Notes: generated by a model not told the origin, from the letters alone. Positions 20,914-34,771 are shown, numbered from the stretch's first letter. The stretch: DNA of 64,000 bases from Strongylocentrotus droebachiensis (GCA_035222895.1 JAVYIG010000314.1:248001-312000); one strand, 5' to 3'. Made by a program: numbers and translations.

Positions 20914-23900
20914 ATGAGGTAACAAAATTGTTAAGAAAATAGGTCTATTAATCCTTTATTGAATAGTTAATTCCCAATAACACCGCATTTTATGTGCAAG
21001 AAATACCTAATTATTATTATTATATCTTTATTTTGTGTTGCATTTCCAGAAATTACTCAAAATAACAGTGTTTGTAAGGGTCATGTCATTCTGCCGCGAT
21101 CGGAGTCCATACACACGGTCAATACAATTTGGGTATGCAGCGCTGCTTGAACTCAAGGCTCACAATTGTGCGAGCGAGCCGCTGTAGCTAGCTTGCTAGC
21201 CAACCCGCCAGGAAGCGTCCAAGTCCAACCATGCCCATGGATTGTGCGTAATTTACGTGCTACTATTACTAAAAGTACTAGTAGGTCTAGACCCTACTTC
21301 AGTACGAAATTGAAAATGGGTGGGGGATAGGGGAGCATTGCACTGATTTCAGTCTTAATAGCTACTTCAGATCAATTCGGACATGTCGAAATAGAAGTCT
21401 AGGGTCAAAATCTCAAATTAAAAAAAGACTTGTGAATGTGAGTGTGACTGAAATTTGACTGTGTGCAGCAGTAGGGGCGCTGGTCCGTGACTGATAATCG
21501 TCTGCATAAACAAGGATATCCTCGGGAAGGAGGACAACGGATAAAAGAAGGCCACAATTTTTTCGCGTCTTCTTTTATCGGTTGTCCGTCTTCCATAGGA
21601 TTTATCGGTTTATAACGTGAAAGTCTCTAGATCTATGCAAAGTGAATGAATCATGGAGCATCATCGCTTAATCTGTTTTTTCGGATCGGAAATGAGAATT
21701 GTCTGCGAAAATGTGTACAATCCTAATTTTTTAGGACGCGTCTGTCCGGAGACGATCCTCGTTAATGCAGATGATCCTTCTTCTCGGAACATAACTCCAG
21801 GAAGCTCCAACACCGGCGTGGGAGCTACGGGAGGTGCATCAAAAAACATTCTAACGGCGGGTTGGGCAACATTTTAAAATATGCAAAGGGAGTAATTACA
21901 ATTGTGACTTAATAGGTTGCTTGACTCCCTCTGGGCATCTATCCATCAACTTGAAATTATTTTTTGAAGAAGTCTTCGATGGGAAAAGGGGGTGATTCTT
22001 TGTCCTATCCCGACGATTCTTCCATGTTTCGTCAATTCAACCGGCGAAGAGAAAGTACGCACTACCGCGCATGCATACTTAGTGTGTACTTTCTCTTCCC
22101 TGGTTGAATCAACGAAACAACATGTAAGAATCGTCGGGGTTGGACGAAGAATCACCCCCATTTCCCATCAAAAACTTCTTCAAATTATAATTTCAAGTTG
22201 ATAGATAGATGACCAGAGGAGTCGAGCAACCCAGTAAGTCAAAATTGTAATTACTCCCTTTGCATATTTTGAGATAATGTCGCCCAACCCGCTGTTAAAA
22301 TGTTTTTTGATGCACCACCTGACGCTTACGGCATCGGCGTTGGAGCTTCCCGGAGTTACTCGGAACAGAGCCCCTACTGCTTCATGCTGAGCAGTAATCA
22401 CAGACGGGTGATGCTTGCGTTGTCTTAGTACTTTGCATTTGAGACCTATGCATTGCCAGTTTGAATGTAAAAATGCTTTTTTTTTTCAACTAGAAAAATT
22501 ATAAAGTCAACATCAAAATATTATCCTTTTTTTCTTCACAGGAAATAGTCTAACTGCACCCAGTAATTAATTTTAAATTCAAACAAGTTTCATGCAGTGT
22601 GGGGTCACTTTGATGCATTACAAGATGTGCTCAAAGGTGGCACTCCATTAATCAAACTAGTGGATTATATCTTGCAAATTTAAGTATGGATTGTTAGTAA
22701 CCAATGTTTTTTTCCCCCCTCTCCAAATACAGTAACCTACGGTTGCAGAAGCGCTTAGCCGCCAGCGTGATGAGCTGCGGCAAGAACAAGGTCTGGCTCG
22801 ACCCTAACGAAATCAACGAGATCGCCAACGCCAACTCAAGGCAGAACATCCGCAAGCTCATCAAGGATGGTCTGATTATCCGCAAGCCAGTTGCTGTACA
22901 TTCCAGGGCTAGGGTTCGCAAGAATGCCGAGGCTCGTAGGAAAGGTCGACACAGTGGACGTGGTAAGTTAATGTAGGATCAAGCCATTGACCATGGTACC
23001 TAGACCTTTTGTGATGTTTAAAGATTTTAGGTTGGAAAGAAGGTTTATGACTGAAGATTTGATAATATGTACCACAAATTTAGAGATCAGTTATAATAAC
23101 GTCTCTACAAAACAATTGTTAAGAAATTTCTGCAATAATGATTTGTGTTTAACTTTACTATGAGCCTTGTGAAAAACAAAAGAGCTCAAAAAGATTTACT
23201 TCTGGATATAAAAATGCTTCTTCTACTGAAAGAATGTTTGTCTGTTCATTATCTTTTCAGGTAAGCGCAAGGGTACAGCCAATGCTCGTATGCCAACGAA
23301 AGTGATCTGGATCAGGCGGATGCGAGTCTTGAGAAGGCTACTCAAGAAGTACAGGGAGAACAAGAAGATCGACAGGCATCTGTAAGTCCAACTAAAACAG
23401 GTCTTTCTTTGAAATAAAAGGCTCCACAGTTTTTGTCACAGGAGACCAGATTGACATTTCAGGATTTGTGTCCATGGGTATCACTTCCAGTCAAATTTTG
23501 GGGGTCCAGAGAGATTCTTTTTTTTAAATAAAAAAAATTGGGGGGGGGGGGGGCAAGGAGGTGCTTTAGAACTTGTAAGTAATGAGCCTTGAAGAAAGGG
23601 TTGCCAATTTATATGCATTTTTGGCTGTCTTGCTGTGAAGTGTGCAAAGTATCTTGTGAGTTTACAATTATGCAGAAAAGGTATTTTTTTGAGGAAATCT
23701 ATTTTGTTGTCAGTTGTTGTGGTTATCCCTTAGATGTTTGAAAGTTCACTGTATATTTTTGGTAGGGTTCCCTTTCCCTGTAAAAGAAAAAGCATTGCTT
23801 TATCTTTGTTTTTAGTCCCATTTCGTATACATGTAGATGAAGTGTTGAAGAGACGATTGAGTTTTGGTAAAGTTGAAAAATGAACTGTGAGCTTTCTGAT

Positions 23901-25299
23901 TCTTTGATATTGCCATGTCAAAGAATATTATTTCAATGTTCCATGGAAAGACCTGTGGGGTGTTTCACAAAGATCCTAAGTACAACTTAACACTAAGTTG
24001 GACTTAAAAATTATGGACATCCATTGGAGCCTTAAAATGAAATATATTCAAAAGCAAAAATTAAAGTATTTTAGACTTTTTTATAAATTCCACATCAACA
24101 ACATGAAATCTCCTTGATGATAGAAAATATGAATGATTTGAATCAACATTTAATGCCTTTCAAAATAAGTTTTACAAAATATTTTCAAAGATGCTAACGG
24201 CTTTCCATAATGTTTAAGTCCAACTTAGAGATAAGTTCAACTTAGAATCTTTGTGAAACACCCCCCAGGGCCCGTTGCACAAAACTTAGCATTGATGGTA
24301 ACTTTGCCATCAATGGCAACTACCATGGAAACCTTGATTTTGATTGACTGCTGAGCCCGGTTACCATGGAAGTTACCATTGACGGCAAAATTACCATCAA
24401 TGGTAAGTTTTATGCAACAGGGCCCTGATATTGTATTTTCAAGAGCAATCGTGTTGATGATTTCAACGTTGTCTTTGTTTACAGGTACCACGAGCTGTAC
24501 ATGAAGGTCAAGGGTAATGTCTTCAAGAACAAGCGTGTTCTCATGGAGTTCATCCACAAGAAGAAGGCAGAGAACCAACGTGGCAAGATGCTTGCGTAAG
24601 TCAAAATGATGAGACATTTGCCCATGGTTTTAAAAACATATATATCAAACGCACATTTCGACCAAATCCTTCCCTCAAAGTAAAAGAATGTACCTGTAGA
24701 AGTTACCTCACTGATATTAGGCCCTTTCAGAAAACAATGTTTTATTCATGCCATTAATTCAAATGTTGAATAAAAAAAAGAAGGTGGTGCTCAAATGTTG
24801 ATAATTTTCTGGAATTTTGATATTTAGCTATCCTAGAAATTAGGGAAACCAGGAAAGTGAGTTCCCTTTTTCTATTTGGGGAAAGACAGTCTCTTTTTTT
24901 TCTAAGGCCCAAACAGCATAACCTGGATGCTTGGCCTGTAGTGGCATTTCAAACTGGAAATATGTTGAAATAAGGAAATAGTGAACTCCCCAACAAGGAA
25001 ATATCTGAGAAACTTTTGTTTTCATGACGTACTGGGGACCCTTGTAGTGTGAAAAAATTGTTTTATAAACAGCAATGAAATGTTTGAATGATCTCCAGTG
25101 CATATACATACAACTTGTATGAAACCCGTTTCTGACTCTTTTTTTTTTATTCTGCTTCTTTGTCCACAGCGAGCAGGCCGAGGCCAGGCGAACAAAGACC
25201 AAGGAGGCCCGCAAGCGCCGTGAAGAGCGTCTCGCCGTGAAACGCCAAGAGTTACTCAAGAGCTTCATCCGTGAAGACGAGGAGGCACCCTCAAAATAG
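20914..25299 (+). CDS. rpl19: 60S ribosomal protein L19 (eL19)
   Basis: A structural protein of the large ribosomal subunit. Exons are 20914-20918 (ATGAG only), 22733-22962, 23261-23381, 24485-24595 and 25170-25299; 597 nt, 198 residues, against 196 in human. All introns are GT-AG. The tiny first exon split inside codon 2 is the arrangement also seen in vertebrate RPL19. The sequence is eL19 throughout: [61 protein letters not shown] and the long basic C-terminal helix ending near EDEEAPSK. Exons 2 to 5 show the usual high conservation and are GC-richer than the AT-rich introns. Introns carry four short DNA elements (two in intron 1, two in intron 3). No frame damage, so this is the functional gene, not a processed copy. 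Confidence 0.98.
21495..21777. mobile_element. CGCATAAACGAGGATATC-type element, copy 2 (inverted)
   Basis: The left end (ATCGTCTGCATAAACAAGG then ATATCCTCG) pairs with the right end read in reverse (ATCATCTGCATTAACGAGG). The internal block read in reverse contains GCGATGATGCTCCATG and ACTTTCACGTTAT, which identifies it as the same family as 18991-20103 in the opposite orientation. It lies in rpl19 intron 1. Confidence 0.75.
21792..22358. mobile_element. 567-bp palindromic foldback element
   Basis: The arms mirror each other from TAACTCC(A/G)GGAAGCTCC inwards to a centre near 22075. A perfect 9-bp direct repeat CTCGGAACA flanks it (21783-21791 and 22359-22367). A 9-bp duplication with inverted repeats spanning nearly the whole element fits Mutator-like foldback elements; the class is inference. 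It lies in rpl19 intron 1, just beyond the neighbouring element. Confidence 0.9.
23957..24264. mobile_element. GTTTCACAAAG-ended inverted-repeat element
   Basis: Left GGGGTGTTTCACAAAGAT is mirrored at the right (ATCTTTGTGAAACACCCC). Inside, 'aacttaacactaagttggac' and 'gtccaacttagagataagtt' also mirror. It lies in rpl19 intron 3. Similar termini occur at 31105-31379 and 41450-41739. Confidence 0.82.
24266..24427. mobile_element. CAGGGCCC-ended foldback element
   Basis: Left CAGGGCCCGTTGCACAAAAC mirrors the right end, which reversed reads CAGGGCCCTGTTGCATAAAA. Inner blocks CCATCAATGG and CCATTGATGG strengthen the hairpin. It begins two bases after the preceding element ends, in rpl19 intron 3. 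Confidence 0.82.
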
Positions 25300-25638
25300 A
25301 CACATGATTTGTAAATGATATGGAAAAAACGAAAATCCGCAAGGAGACAAAGCCATGTGCAAATTTGGTTCCCTGTTTAATCCAGGGTCAATCCCCATCA
25401 GCTATTCATCCAAAGTCTAGCTGTCCTTAATATGCCAATTGAAAATATCACCATCAAGAAAATCATGATTTTCATCATTTAATGAACTCAAGGACAGTTT
25501 GCAGATAATGTACAAGCTAACATAAGTAAATATGGAATGATATAACATTACATGTATGTATGGAAACTAACTTTACATTTTTGTTTGATGATTATAGCCC
25601 TGTATATTATGTGCACAAAATTGATTCTGTGATCTGGG

Positions 25639-25644
25639 AATAAA
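25639..25644 (+). terminator. rpl19 polyadenylation signal
   Basis: AATAAA 340 bases after the stop codon, the first canonical signal downstream of it. It implies a 3' UTR of about 360 nt. Confidence 0.65.
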
Positions 25645-25991
25645 TGCTTGGTAATGCCTCTTGCACCCAAAATCCTTTTTAGAACTGATTGCATTTATTT
25701 ATTTGTGTATATTTATCAATATTGATTTGCACTACATCTAGTACATGTATCAACACTTTAATAATGCTATATTTAATTTATCAAGGTCTGTAAGATCATG
25801 AAATGAATGTCTACAGACATGGCTACAGTATAAATGGCCCCCTAAATATTAATTCCCAACCCCACAATATTTGAAGTTTGCAGAGGCATCCCCCTGAAAA
25901 CTGACCTTTTTAAAACGTGGAAATGCGGAAAGCTGGAAAGAATGAGTAAAAGATGGTTGGCGAGATAGAGCAAACCTGGATTGCAGCTTGG

Positions 25992-26103
25992 CCCCCCGTT
26001 TCATAAAACTTGTTATCAATATTAAACTAGTGCCACGATTTCAGTAGCCTATAACAACTATCGTTACTTGTTATTGATAACAAGTTTTATGAACGAGACC
26101 CAG
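25992..26103. mobile_element. GTTTCATAAAACTTG-ended foldback element
   Basis: CGTTTCATAAAACTTGTTATC at the left mirrors GATAACAAGTTTTATGAACG at the right, with about 70 bp between. It lies just beyond the rpl19 3' end. Confidence 0.72.
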
Positions 26104-29100
26104 ACCCCCTTTGAAAAATCTAGTATCTTTAAATCATGTTGATTGCATGTACCATATTTTGCAACTGGTAATTCTATCAGTTCGTTTTCTTTTTTTCTGG
26201 GCACTGGTGGAGAATAATGGCTAGTCTATAGGTTCCATGTACTGTGTGTCAGGGGATATCAAATGCATACACACAACAGCAAAGACATAACACAAGTCAT
26301 TTTTGATATGCATAGTACAGCATATTTTTCTTTATTGCAGAAAAATGAGACGTATATTAGGTACATGAGATATGGTTGAATCTTGGGAATTATAGATGGG
26401 ACCCTTTATATTTATTGAACTCTTTGAAGAATAATAATATACCACAATGATTCTAAATTACAAGCTTAAACAAAAACATAACTTCATTAACTTGTCACAT
26501 GAGTATACATGAACATATATCTGAAGGACTGCATTTCATTCAATAATGCCTTAAACATTTAACTGGAAGAGAAGGATAATTTGATAAAATTAGTACTAGA
26601 ATATTTTTTGGAGGAAATCCAAACGTTTGAAGCCTATTGTCCTTTTATTTTTCTCTTCATTTTTACCTAGTATTGCTTTATTTACATGAGAAAGTGGAAG
26701 GTTAAGACATAAGCTACTACATATCATACATGTATTTGGTGGAGAAGACCATTATCTGTAAGGTATACTTAATCTTCGTTTCAATTTATTCCTACCGGTA
26801 TATACAAAAGATTAGATAAACACCCTTAGACCTCCTTCAGATACAATGTATGACGTGGCAAAACCGCTAATTTTGTAATAAAAATTACGACAAAAAGTGT
26901 AATACCCTTCACATTTTTGTATCTAACACGGAGCACATTTAATAACGTGCAGGACCTTTGTTGTGCGCAGATGCCATTCATCTACATGTAAATATACCTG
27001 CAGCAGATATTTTGTGCAGCTTTACTGCATCATATTTGAATGAGCCTCCTTCACTCAACCAAAACCAACTCTAAACCGTTTCTCGACCGTTAGGTGTAAT
27101 GTAATATTTTGACAGGTCTTTTGTTGGTGTTCGTCTCGTCAGTTTGACTAGGTACTATTGACAAATGCAATACTGATGACTTGGCATCGAGTGTGGGGAA
27201 AAAAAATTAAACATTGAATTGACTTTTCTGATAATAGATTGGACAGACTGGTGCTGATACGTGTACTCAAGTGGGACAAAATATACATCTATACTAATTC
27301 AAATGAGCATGTGACATTGAGAAGAGCGAGTGCTAAGGCAGCGTGTGATGAGAGTGACAATGAATTACCAAGACCTTTTACATTTATTTCAAACATTTTT
27401 TTCTTTACACATCCCTGACAGCATACCAACTAAACTTCAGTTTTAATTTTTTTGATATGTTCTTTTATAACGGACCCTTTGCGAGTTTCAAAATAGACTT
27501 TTTGATCATGGGTATGTTTTCACAAGCAAATTGGAAAACGGACAACAGTGAAATAAGGTCCAATATTAACAGATGTATTGAATTGTTAATTGCTATATGA
27601 TGAGATATTTTCTTCACAACTATAATTAAAAAGGTAGTGGTATATAACATCAGCAAGTCCAAGATATGTCCCATTGTTACCAAGTATCCTTGAATTGTAT
27701 TATGGAATTGTGAACATGCAACAAACAAATTGACAAAATGTATCATTTCATTTGATATTTTGTCTGATTCAAGCTCTAGTAGAGCTATCAGTCCGATACA
27801 CTCATCGGATATACTAAAACCTTAGATGTCTTATGGACAGTATTATATGGGAATGGGACAATACAGATTGAACTTGCCCATGTTTAAGTTGAGCTGTAAG
27901 CTTAAAGGTAATAGTTGAACAGAGTGAGACATGAAAAGCGAGGAATTAAGTAGAAATTAAATTATAATCCTTTACAAATGACATACCTTCATGTATAACC
28001 TAACATCCTTAATTCCGTATTTTACATGTACCCGGTACAGGTTTTGTGCAGTGAAGCAGCATTTTTTTCAAGCAAGTGTGTGCAATATTTCAGCTGAATC
28101 TTTTTTAGCAGCTAAAAAAATGTAAACTTTGCTGAAGTAAAAATGGATATCCAAATTCAAATACCTCCAAAGTCAATACATGTATCGTTAATCTACCACG
28201 TGTACTACAGCTGCATAAAACTTGTGCTCTCCCTAAAATACCACAAATTATGAAGTTTATTTCAATTAGTGTTCACTCCATCAGTTTTTAATAAAATATT
28301 GAACTACTATAAGGAATAATTCAGAACCATCCACCACTTGATGAATTAAGAAAGATTTTCCTAGCATTGGTTCATAATATGGTTGAAATTTGAATGAAGA
28401 AGGGGCAAAAAATAACTTTTATCTCGTACCTGGCAGAAGGGTGCAAACATGAATTTGAGCCAAGGTTTCCAAACAAATTTCAAAGTCATAGCAGGATTTT
28501 TTCTCAGAAGTAATAACAAAGAAGTTCAACCAATAAGTGTTCACAATTAAGATGATAATACATCATAATACAGACTGAAATATATGAAGATGAAAAATCT
28601 AAAATGTGTTCTTTAAAAAATGTACATTGCTGGTTGGCACCCTTAAGCTGGGCACACAACAACTTCTGATACATCGTAGAGGAAGAAATATATATACCAA
28701 ACTTGATAACCATGAGCAGTCAGTCACACACAAGACAAATGCTCATGAACGATGGAAAAAAGTTGATATACAGAGTGAGTAACACATCCATGAAATCACA
28801 AGTTGTGATGTGATAAAATAAGATGAAAACAGGTATCAACTAAAGTAATATTCCACATTATTCCAATCAAGATTTTGGTTTAATCATACACACGATAATG
28901 TACATCAGTAATGGCTAATTCCATAATAGTTGATGAACTTGAGACAAGTCTGATTCTAATTTGTTTACAAAAATAAGATAATAGTCCATATACATGTATT
29001 TTCAATCAAAATTCTCTTACCAAATGTTTAAATGATTGCTGTTTTTTAGACAATTTGAGCAATTAACATTTAGCAGGGCTTTCAATATAAAACAAAAATC

Positions 29101-31104
29101 AGATTTACAAGTATATTTTTACAGGGTTTGTTTTTAAAGTCTTCCATAATCCCATGAGTTTCATAACATAATTACAAATTTCAGAAAGAATAGATAAATA
29201 AAAGTATGTACAACTCAAAAAGCACAATTAACATTTCAATACTGATTTTTTTTTTCTTTCCCATCCTAATTCTACAATGCCAATTCTAATACAAATTGAA
29301 CGTCTCAAAGTTACACTATTAGTTATTAATACACACTGAATAGCTGGAGTAGGCACACAACACTTGATAGTCTTTCATTTTCGGAATGTGTGTGTCCACA
29401 AGAAATATTACAAAACTCATAATATTTTGCGCATTATAGTGCGTTTACATAGCACCTCATGTCTCCGTCTTTATTTCTTTTGTTTTGTGATTTCCTAAAA
29501 GGTTAAAAGGATATCCTTCTAATAAGTACTTGATTTAGTGATAAAGTTGTACAATCTTCTTCCGACTCGTGCAAGAGCTTTTCTCCATATCTAACCATCA
29601 AACAACACTTCAATAAGATCACTTGGTAGCTTTAAAAAAAAGGATATCCCATGCTATGAAGCTCAATTGTGATTTTACTCAAAGGTTTAAACAAAAGAGA
29701 GCAAAAATGAGCCAAGAAGTCCCAGATCAAACAAGAGACAAATGCGAGGCGTTGAGATTGCTAAGTACTCATGATGAGAAATTGTCCAAGGGAAAATCAA
29801 TTTTTTTTTTTTTTTTGGGGGGGGGGGGGGTCTAAAAGTCACAAAATCTCAAGGAGCATTTCTCGGTGATTGATTCAGAAGAGGGGTCATAATGAGGGGC
29901 AGCTTGTTTTTAAATATTTTTGTTATAGATTGCAGTCTCTTCCTGGTCTCTTTTTGGCTCTATCGGACCCTCTTCGCTTTTAGTACGACCCCATTTAGAA
30001 TCTCCTCCATATATAAGATCACACTTCTAAATCTCGCCCCATACATTAATGGAAAATGGAGGAGGAAAAAAAGTTGACATTTTTTAAAGAACAATCGGTC
30101 TTGTCCATTCCTTTCATCTTTGATTCTCATTTCCTTACATATATGACAAATATATCAACATGTTAAGCATTGATTTCATATGATTTAATCCAGGGAACTT
30201 TCAGTGCCTACTGGCTTATCATATCACAAAAACTGGACATTCATTCCAACTATAAATGGAATACTAGTATTAGATAAACAATAAAAAAAAACTCACACAG
30301 GTTCAAAAATAAAGACTCACTCACGAATGGCACAAGTATAGTACAATCCATAATTTATAAAAACCCTGCAAAAATTTATGATGTGCTTATGCAGCTTCAT
30401 TGTGCTATAAAGTAAGAAGACAATTAGCAGCTAGGGTCTATGGGTACGCACAACTCACTGAGTAAGAAAACTTGTGAGCTACAATGTATAGTGGGAGGTA
30501 ATCGATCTAAGCAAAAACAAAATTGAGGATCAATACACCCGTAGATGTGAATGTTATTAGAACCAGGTGCCCTCTAAATAGGGTGTAAAAATGAATCTTG
30601 CACCAATATCACGAATATATTACATACAGCAAATCATACCTCAAAATCTCTAAACACCGCATTGGTAACTATGAGTTAAAGCTAAAGCAAACTTTCTCTA
30701 CTATTAAAAATTAATGCCACACTGTAAATGCACCAGTTAATCTGTGTTTTTCAGATTCCATTTTTTCAGTAAGTGTTTTTTATGGAATGGCTGCTTGTAA
30801 TGAACTATGTCAAAGGTTATGCAGGAGAAAGACCTTGTGATTGATTACATAACTCTTTGGTACATATCAAAATGTTGGCTATCGTTGTTCTATCTACAGA
30901 CAGGTTGATCAGGGTGTTCCCACTTCAGTTTGCTATATGGAGAAACATGTTTTGCGCGTTTTGGTTCAATATTCTATTTTCACAAGCTACCGCATAAGGA
31001 ACCCAACCATAGTTATGCCTTTAATCATAGCGACGAACACTGCCCTCATTTTAACGCTGAATAATCCCCCCAGTTGCAAGGTCTTTACAGATTGCACGCC
31101 AGGG

Positions 31105-31379
31105 GCGTGTTTCACAAACACTAAGATCGACTTTAAGTTGGACCTAATTATGGCAGGCCATTCATGCCACTAGTTTCTCTAACCATTCCTGGCATTGGTT
31201 TCTCAAGAGACGTATAAATCATGGTCACAAATCTACAGAATTTTACATTTTTTATAGTTCATTATTAAAGTAAAATATTATCTAAAGATCATAATTGAGA
31301 GACCAATAGTGAGAGCAAACAGTGGCATGAATTGCCTGCCATAGTTAAATAAAACTTAAAGTCGATCTTAGCCTTTGGG
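31105..31379. mobile_element. GTTTCACAAA-ended inverted-repeat element
   Basis: GTTTCACAAACACTAAGATCGACTTTAAG is mirrored by a block at about 31350-31377 (CTTAAAGTCGATCTTAG). Inside, 'atggcaggccattcatgccac' pairs with 'gtggcatgaattgcctgcca'. It is the same family as 41450-41739. Confidence 0.75.
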
Positions 31380-31550
31380 TGCAGAAATAGGAACATGCTT
31401 CAGACAAAACGTAGTGTGGATCCCTCAAAACGATCTCTTCCACAAGGCTTTTGTAGCAGTGGGAACAAAGCTCCAATCAGAAAAGGGCAATCTCACATAT
31501 AAAAGCGAGGAGTATACATAAAATAAAAAGTTGAGTTAACATGTGCTCAG

Positions 31551-31700
31551 AGCCATCTATACACAGAGTTTGGCCAATTTGGTTTCACTGGGTCACAAAA
31601 TGGCGTATATTCTTTTGTTTTGTGCTTGCCCAACAAAGCAGTAGTCGCCATATTGTGTCCAACTTAAACTAGGTTGTACAAACTCTGTGTATAGATGGCT
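31551..31700. mobile_element. 150-bp foldback element
   Basis: AGCCATCTATACACAGAGTT at the left is exactly mirrored by AACTCTGTGTATAGATGGCT at the right. The core has no coding potential. Confidence 0.82.
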
Positions 31701-34623
31701 TTGCATGTGTTTGGCAAGCTACCCCCTCTACTCCTGCTAAATACATGCACTAGGAAATATTATGTCTCTCAAACTTTCCACTCTCAAACTATCATCGATC
31801 ATTACATGTAGATAAATAATTAAGAAGAAAGGTACGCACCCGATGAAGATGTTATATGGCTGTTACGCATCAAAGCACTTTATAATAAATCAACTCTACT
31901 AAAACTATATTCTCTATCTTCTATGTTTCCTTCTCCTCACTAGAGTGACTACAAATAGGCATATAATGGTGTCAACAAAATTCCACTTCAACATGATTAC
32001 TTCCCGTGTTTATTCCATTAGAAAATAAGACTATTTACAACAGCATGAAAGTGAGTTACCATTTACATATCAAAAAACAGCGTAGATTACAATTGTACAA
32101 TTCTTTTTTTGTGCAGTTTCATGTAGCTACCTGTGATCTTACAATACTTACTAATCTCTGAAAAACAGAAGTAGAATATTATTTCTCTTGTTAGTTACGT
32201 CGCTTGTGTGATGTACTGCATTTATTTCAGTATACCTCACAATTTCAAACACACAAGATGGTATAAAATACTCTGTGTTATGTACTGCTCATAATTACAG
32301 ATTCTGAATTAACATGTACACTAGACTAAACAGAGAGAATAAGGAAGAATAAGATCAAAGCTATCCAATCAAACCAGGAATCTCTTAGTGATTTGAGCAA
32401 CCTAAAATGGTAACATACTTGCTACTTTATACAGCAGTGAATGCGCGTTCTAAAAAAAAACATGAATATCTACGCTTGAAATGTTCTTAAGTATATAATA
32501 GCTGAAAATCAAGGTATAAAATATTGCTTTTTCAAAACAAAACGATGCATAACTTCACCCTTTAATGGCAAATTAAAAATTTGTGCTCTTTGTAATTGTG
32601 AAATGGACAGAGCGGCCAGCTAGAACTAAACAAATATGGTTCTTGCCTAAACAAATGTACAAGTGCATTGGTAGTCGTGACATGAATGGAAAAGTGTATT
32701 ATTAGAAGCGATACAATTTCTGATAATGCTTCTCGTTACAGCAGATGTGCGAATAGGATCGGCAAGTTATATACATTTCGATAAATGCATTGATTTGGTG
32801 AACTGTGTCAGTACAAAATGTACTAGAATCACATTGTACAAAGTCAACGCTCAATATCCATTATACTTGTGGACAAACAAACGTTGAGGTGTTAACACCG
32901 CCTAGGTGGGTAGAATATTAGTCCACTGACTTATGAAATGCCAACTGTCAACCTCTTCATTAAGAAAAAATATCATAATTCTGTAACTAGACGAACAAGC
33001 AAAAATCTTGTAATTATGAAATCAATTTGTCATTTTCATTTCATACCTTAATTATCTTGTACATATAATCATTTTGTTACAAAATTACAATTATTTTAAC
33101 AGAATAAAGAGGACAACACTTTGCACTTCCAACAGTGGACTAAGTTTAACCAGGTCTAACTCGGTCTGCATTTATGAAAACAGGCAAATCAAATTTGGAG
33201 TCTGAGGTAACAAGATCTTTACCAATACCTAGCACCTACATCATTAATTTACCAAGCTAAAAAATCTAGTGGAAAATGCAAACTCCACCAATATTAATCC
33301 TGCAGTTATTTTTAAAGCTATAGGATATCTAAGAAATTTACAGTCGGATAATATGAATCACTTTGTGTTGGATATCAGCACTTTGACATTTTAGCACATG
33401 GCAGTATCATTTTACCGACTACAACCAGAATGAATGCTCAGAACACACAACTCATGGAAAAGAAGAAGAAAAAAACATGATGGTCACACACATCACTGTA
33501 TTTTGCACTAAATAAACTACATTCCAAACTAGTCCATCCATTATCATCTTACACTAGTAAAGGGAGATGAGTGGGTGGGAAAGGGTTAATACAAGTTTTG
33601 CTCCACAGTATAAATTTGAAGAGTTGATTGAACATTATACAATTGAAGATTATGGAATTGAAGACATTTAAATACGTCTTTACTCTTAAGTCTTACATGT
33701 ATATCATCTTTTAAACAAAAAATACCTGGAAAACACCCGATTCGAGAGAGCTGTCCACATAAGCTTGTTTTTGTTCCCACATTTTCATCCTGTAGCAGTA
33801 TGAATGGAATAATTCAAGCTCATGACATAAAATGTGAAAATAACCATATTCAATATACTTGTGAAGGCTCACAGAATGAGACTGTACAGACATGTTTTAT
33901 GTGTAAAGAAAAAAGAGGTACAAGAATTGGAAAAAGTCATGCATGTTCAAAACAATTTTCTCTCCAAAACATGCGACTGAAAGAAAGCTAGAGTAATTTG
34001 TGCTCGGCAAGTTCCATTTTAATGTTATTCAAAAATGTTTGTGCCATTTTCTGTATTGTATCAAAATAGAAATCATCATATCATGAATCAATTTCATGGT
34101 ATGAAATTCATCTATTATTGAAATAATTTGAGGATCGATGATTTGCTATATTGCAAAAAGACAATACAGCAAAACACAAAGTGTTACCTTAATCGGATCT
34201 GCTTCTATACATAAAACCAAAAAACGATAATCTATGTGCTCTTAATTATTCAATACATTTCTGCATCTCAATTATACATTGATCAGAATAAAAGTATGAT
34301 ATCTAAAATATTTCTTTTTTAAATACCTGGCCCTAAAACCATATGACACCATTTTTAATATGCTATTCTGACCAACGATTACAACCGAGAGATATATGTT
34401 GCTTAAACTGACCGAGGGTCTGTACTAGTACCATTCTCACATAAAAAACACAGTTCCACGATTCAAATTACACAAATAATGTCCCACGCTGAAGAAAAAA
34501 CAATAAAAATACCATTTATGACACTTTGGGGCAAACATGTTTATATATACAAAAGGGTATTGAGCCTTAGTCAGATGAGAATCAAAAAGAAATTAAACTT
34601 CTTAAATTCTCAACTTTATATCT

Positions 34624-34771
34624 GGGGGGCGTTTCACAAAACTTGTCATCAGTGACAAATTACAGTTTTTGTTATAAGCTAGTGAAATCCTTGCTTCTGA
34701 TTGGTCATCAGCAGATTTGTCACTGATTTCTGTAATTTGTCATTGAAAAAAGGCTTTGTGAAACGGGTCCC
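34624..34771. mobile_element. GTTTCACAAAACTTG-ended foldback element
   Basis: GGGGGCGTTTCACAAAACTT mirrors AGGCTTTGTGAAACGGGTCC. 'catcagtgacaaattacag' and 'ctgtaatttgtcattg' also mirror inside. Confidence 0.72.

Noticed and set aside
24606-24712. Possible box C/D snoRNA in rpl19 intron 4 (ATGATGA near the intron start, CTGA about 100 nt later)
   Set aside because: The flanks of the two boxes do not form a terminal stem and no internal C'/D' pair is clear. Spacing is long for the class.
24237-25268. Minus-strand frames of 126 and 142 residues over rpl19 exons 4 and 5
   Set aside because: Antisense shadows of conserved rpl19 coding sequence.
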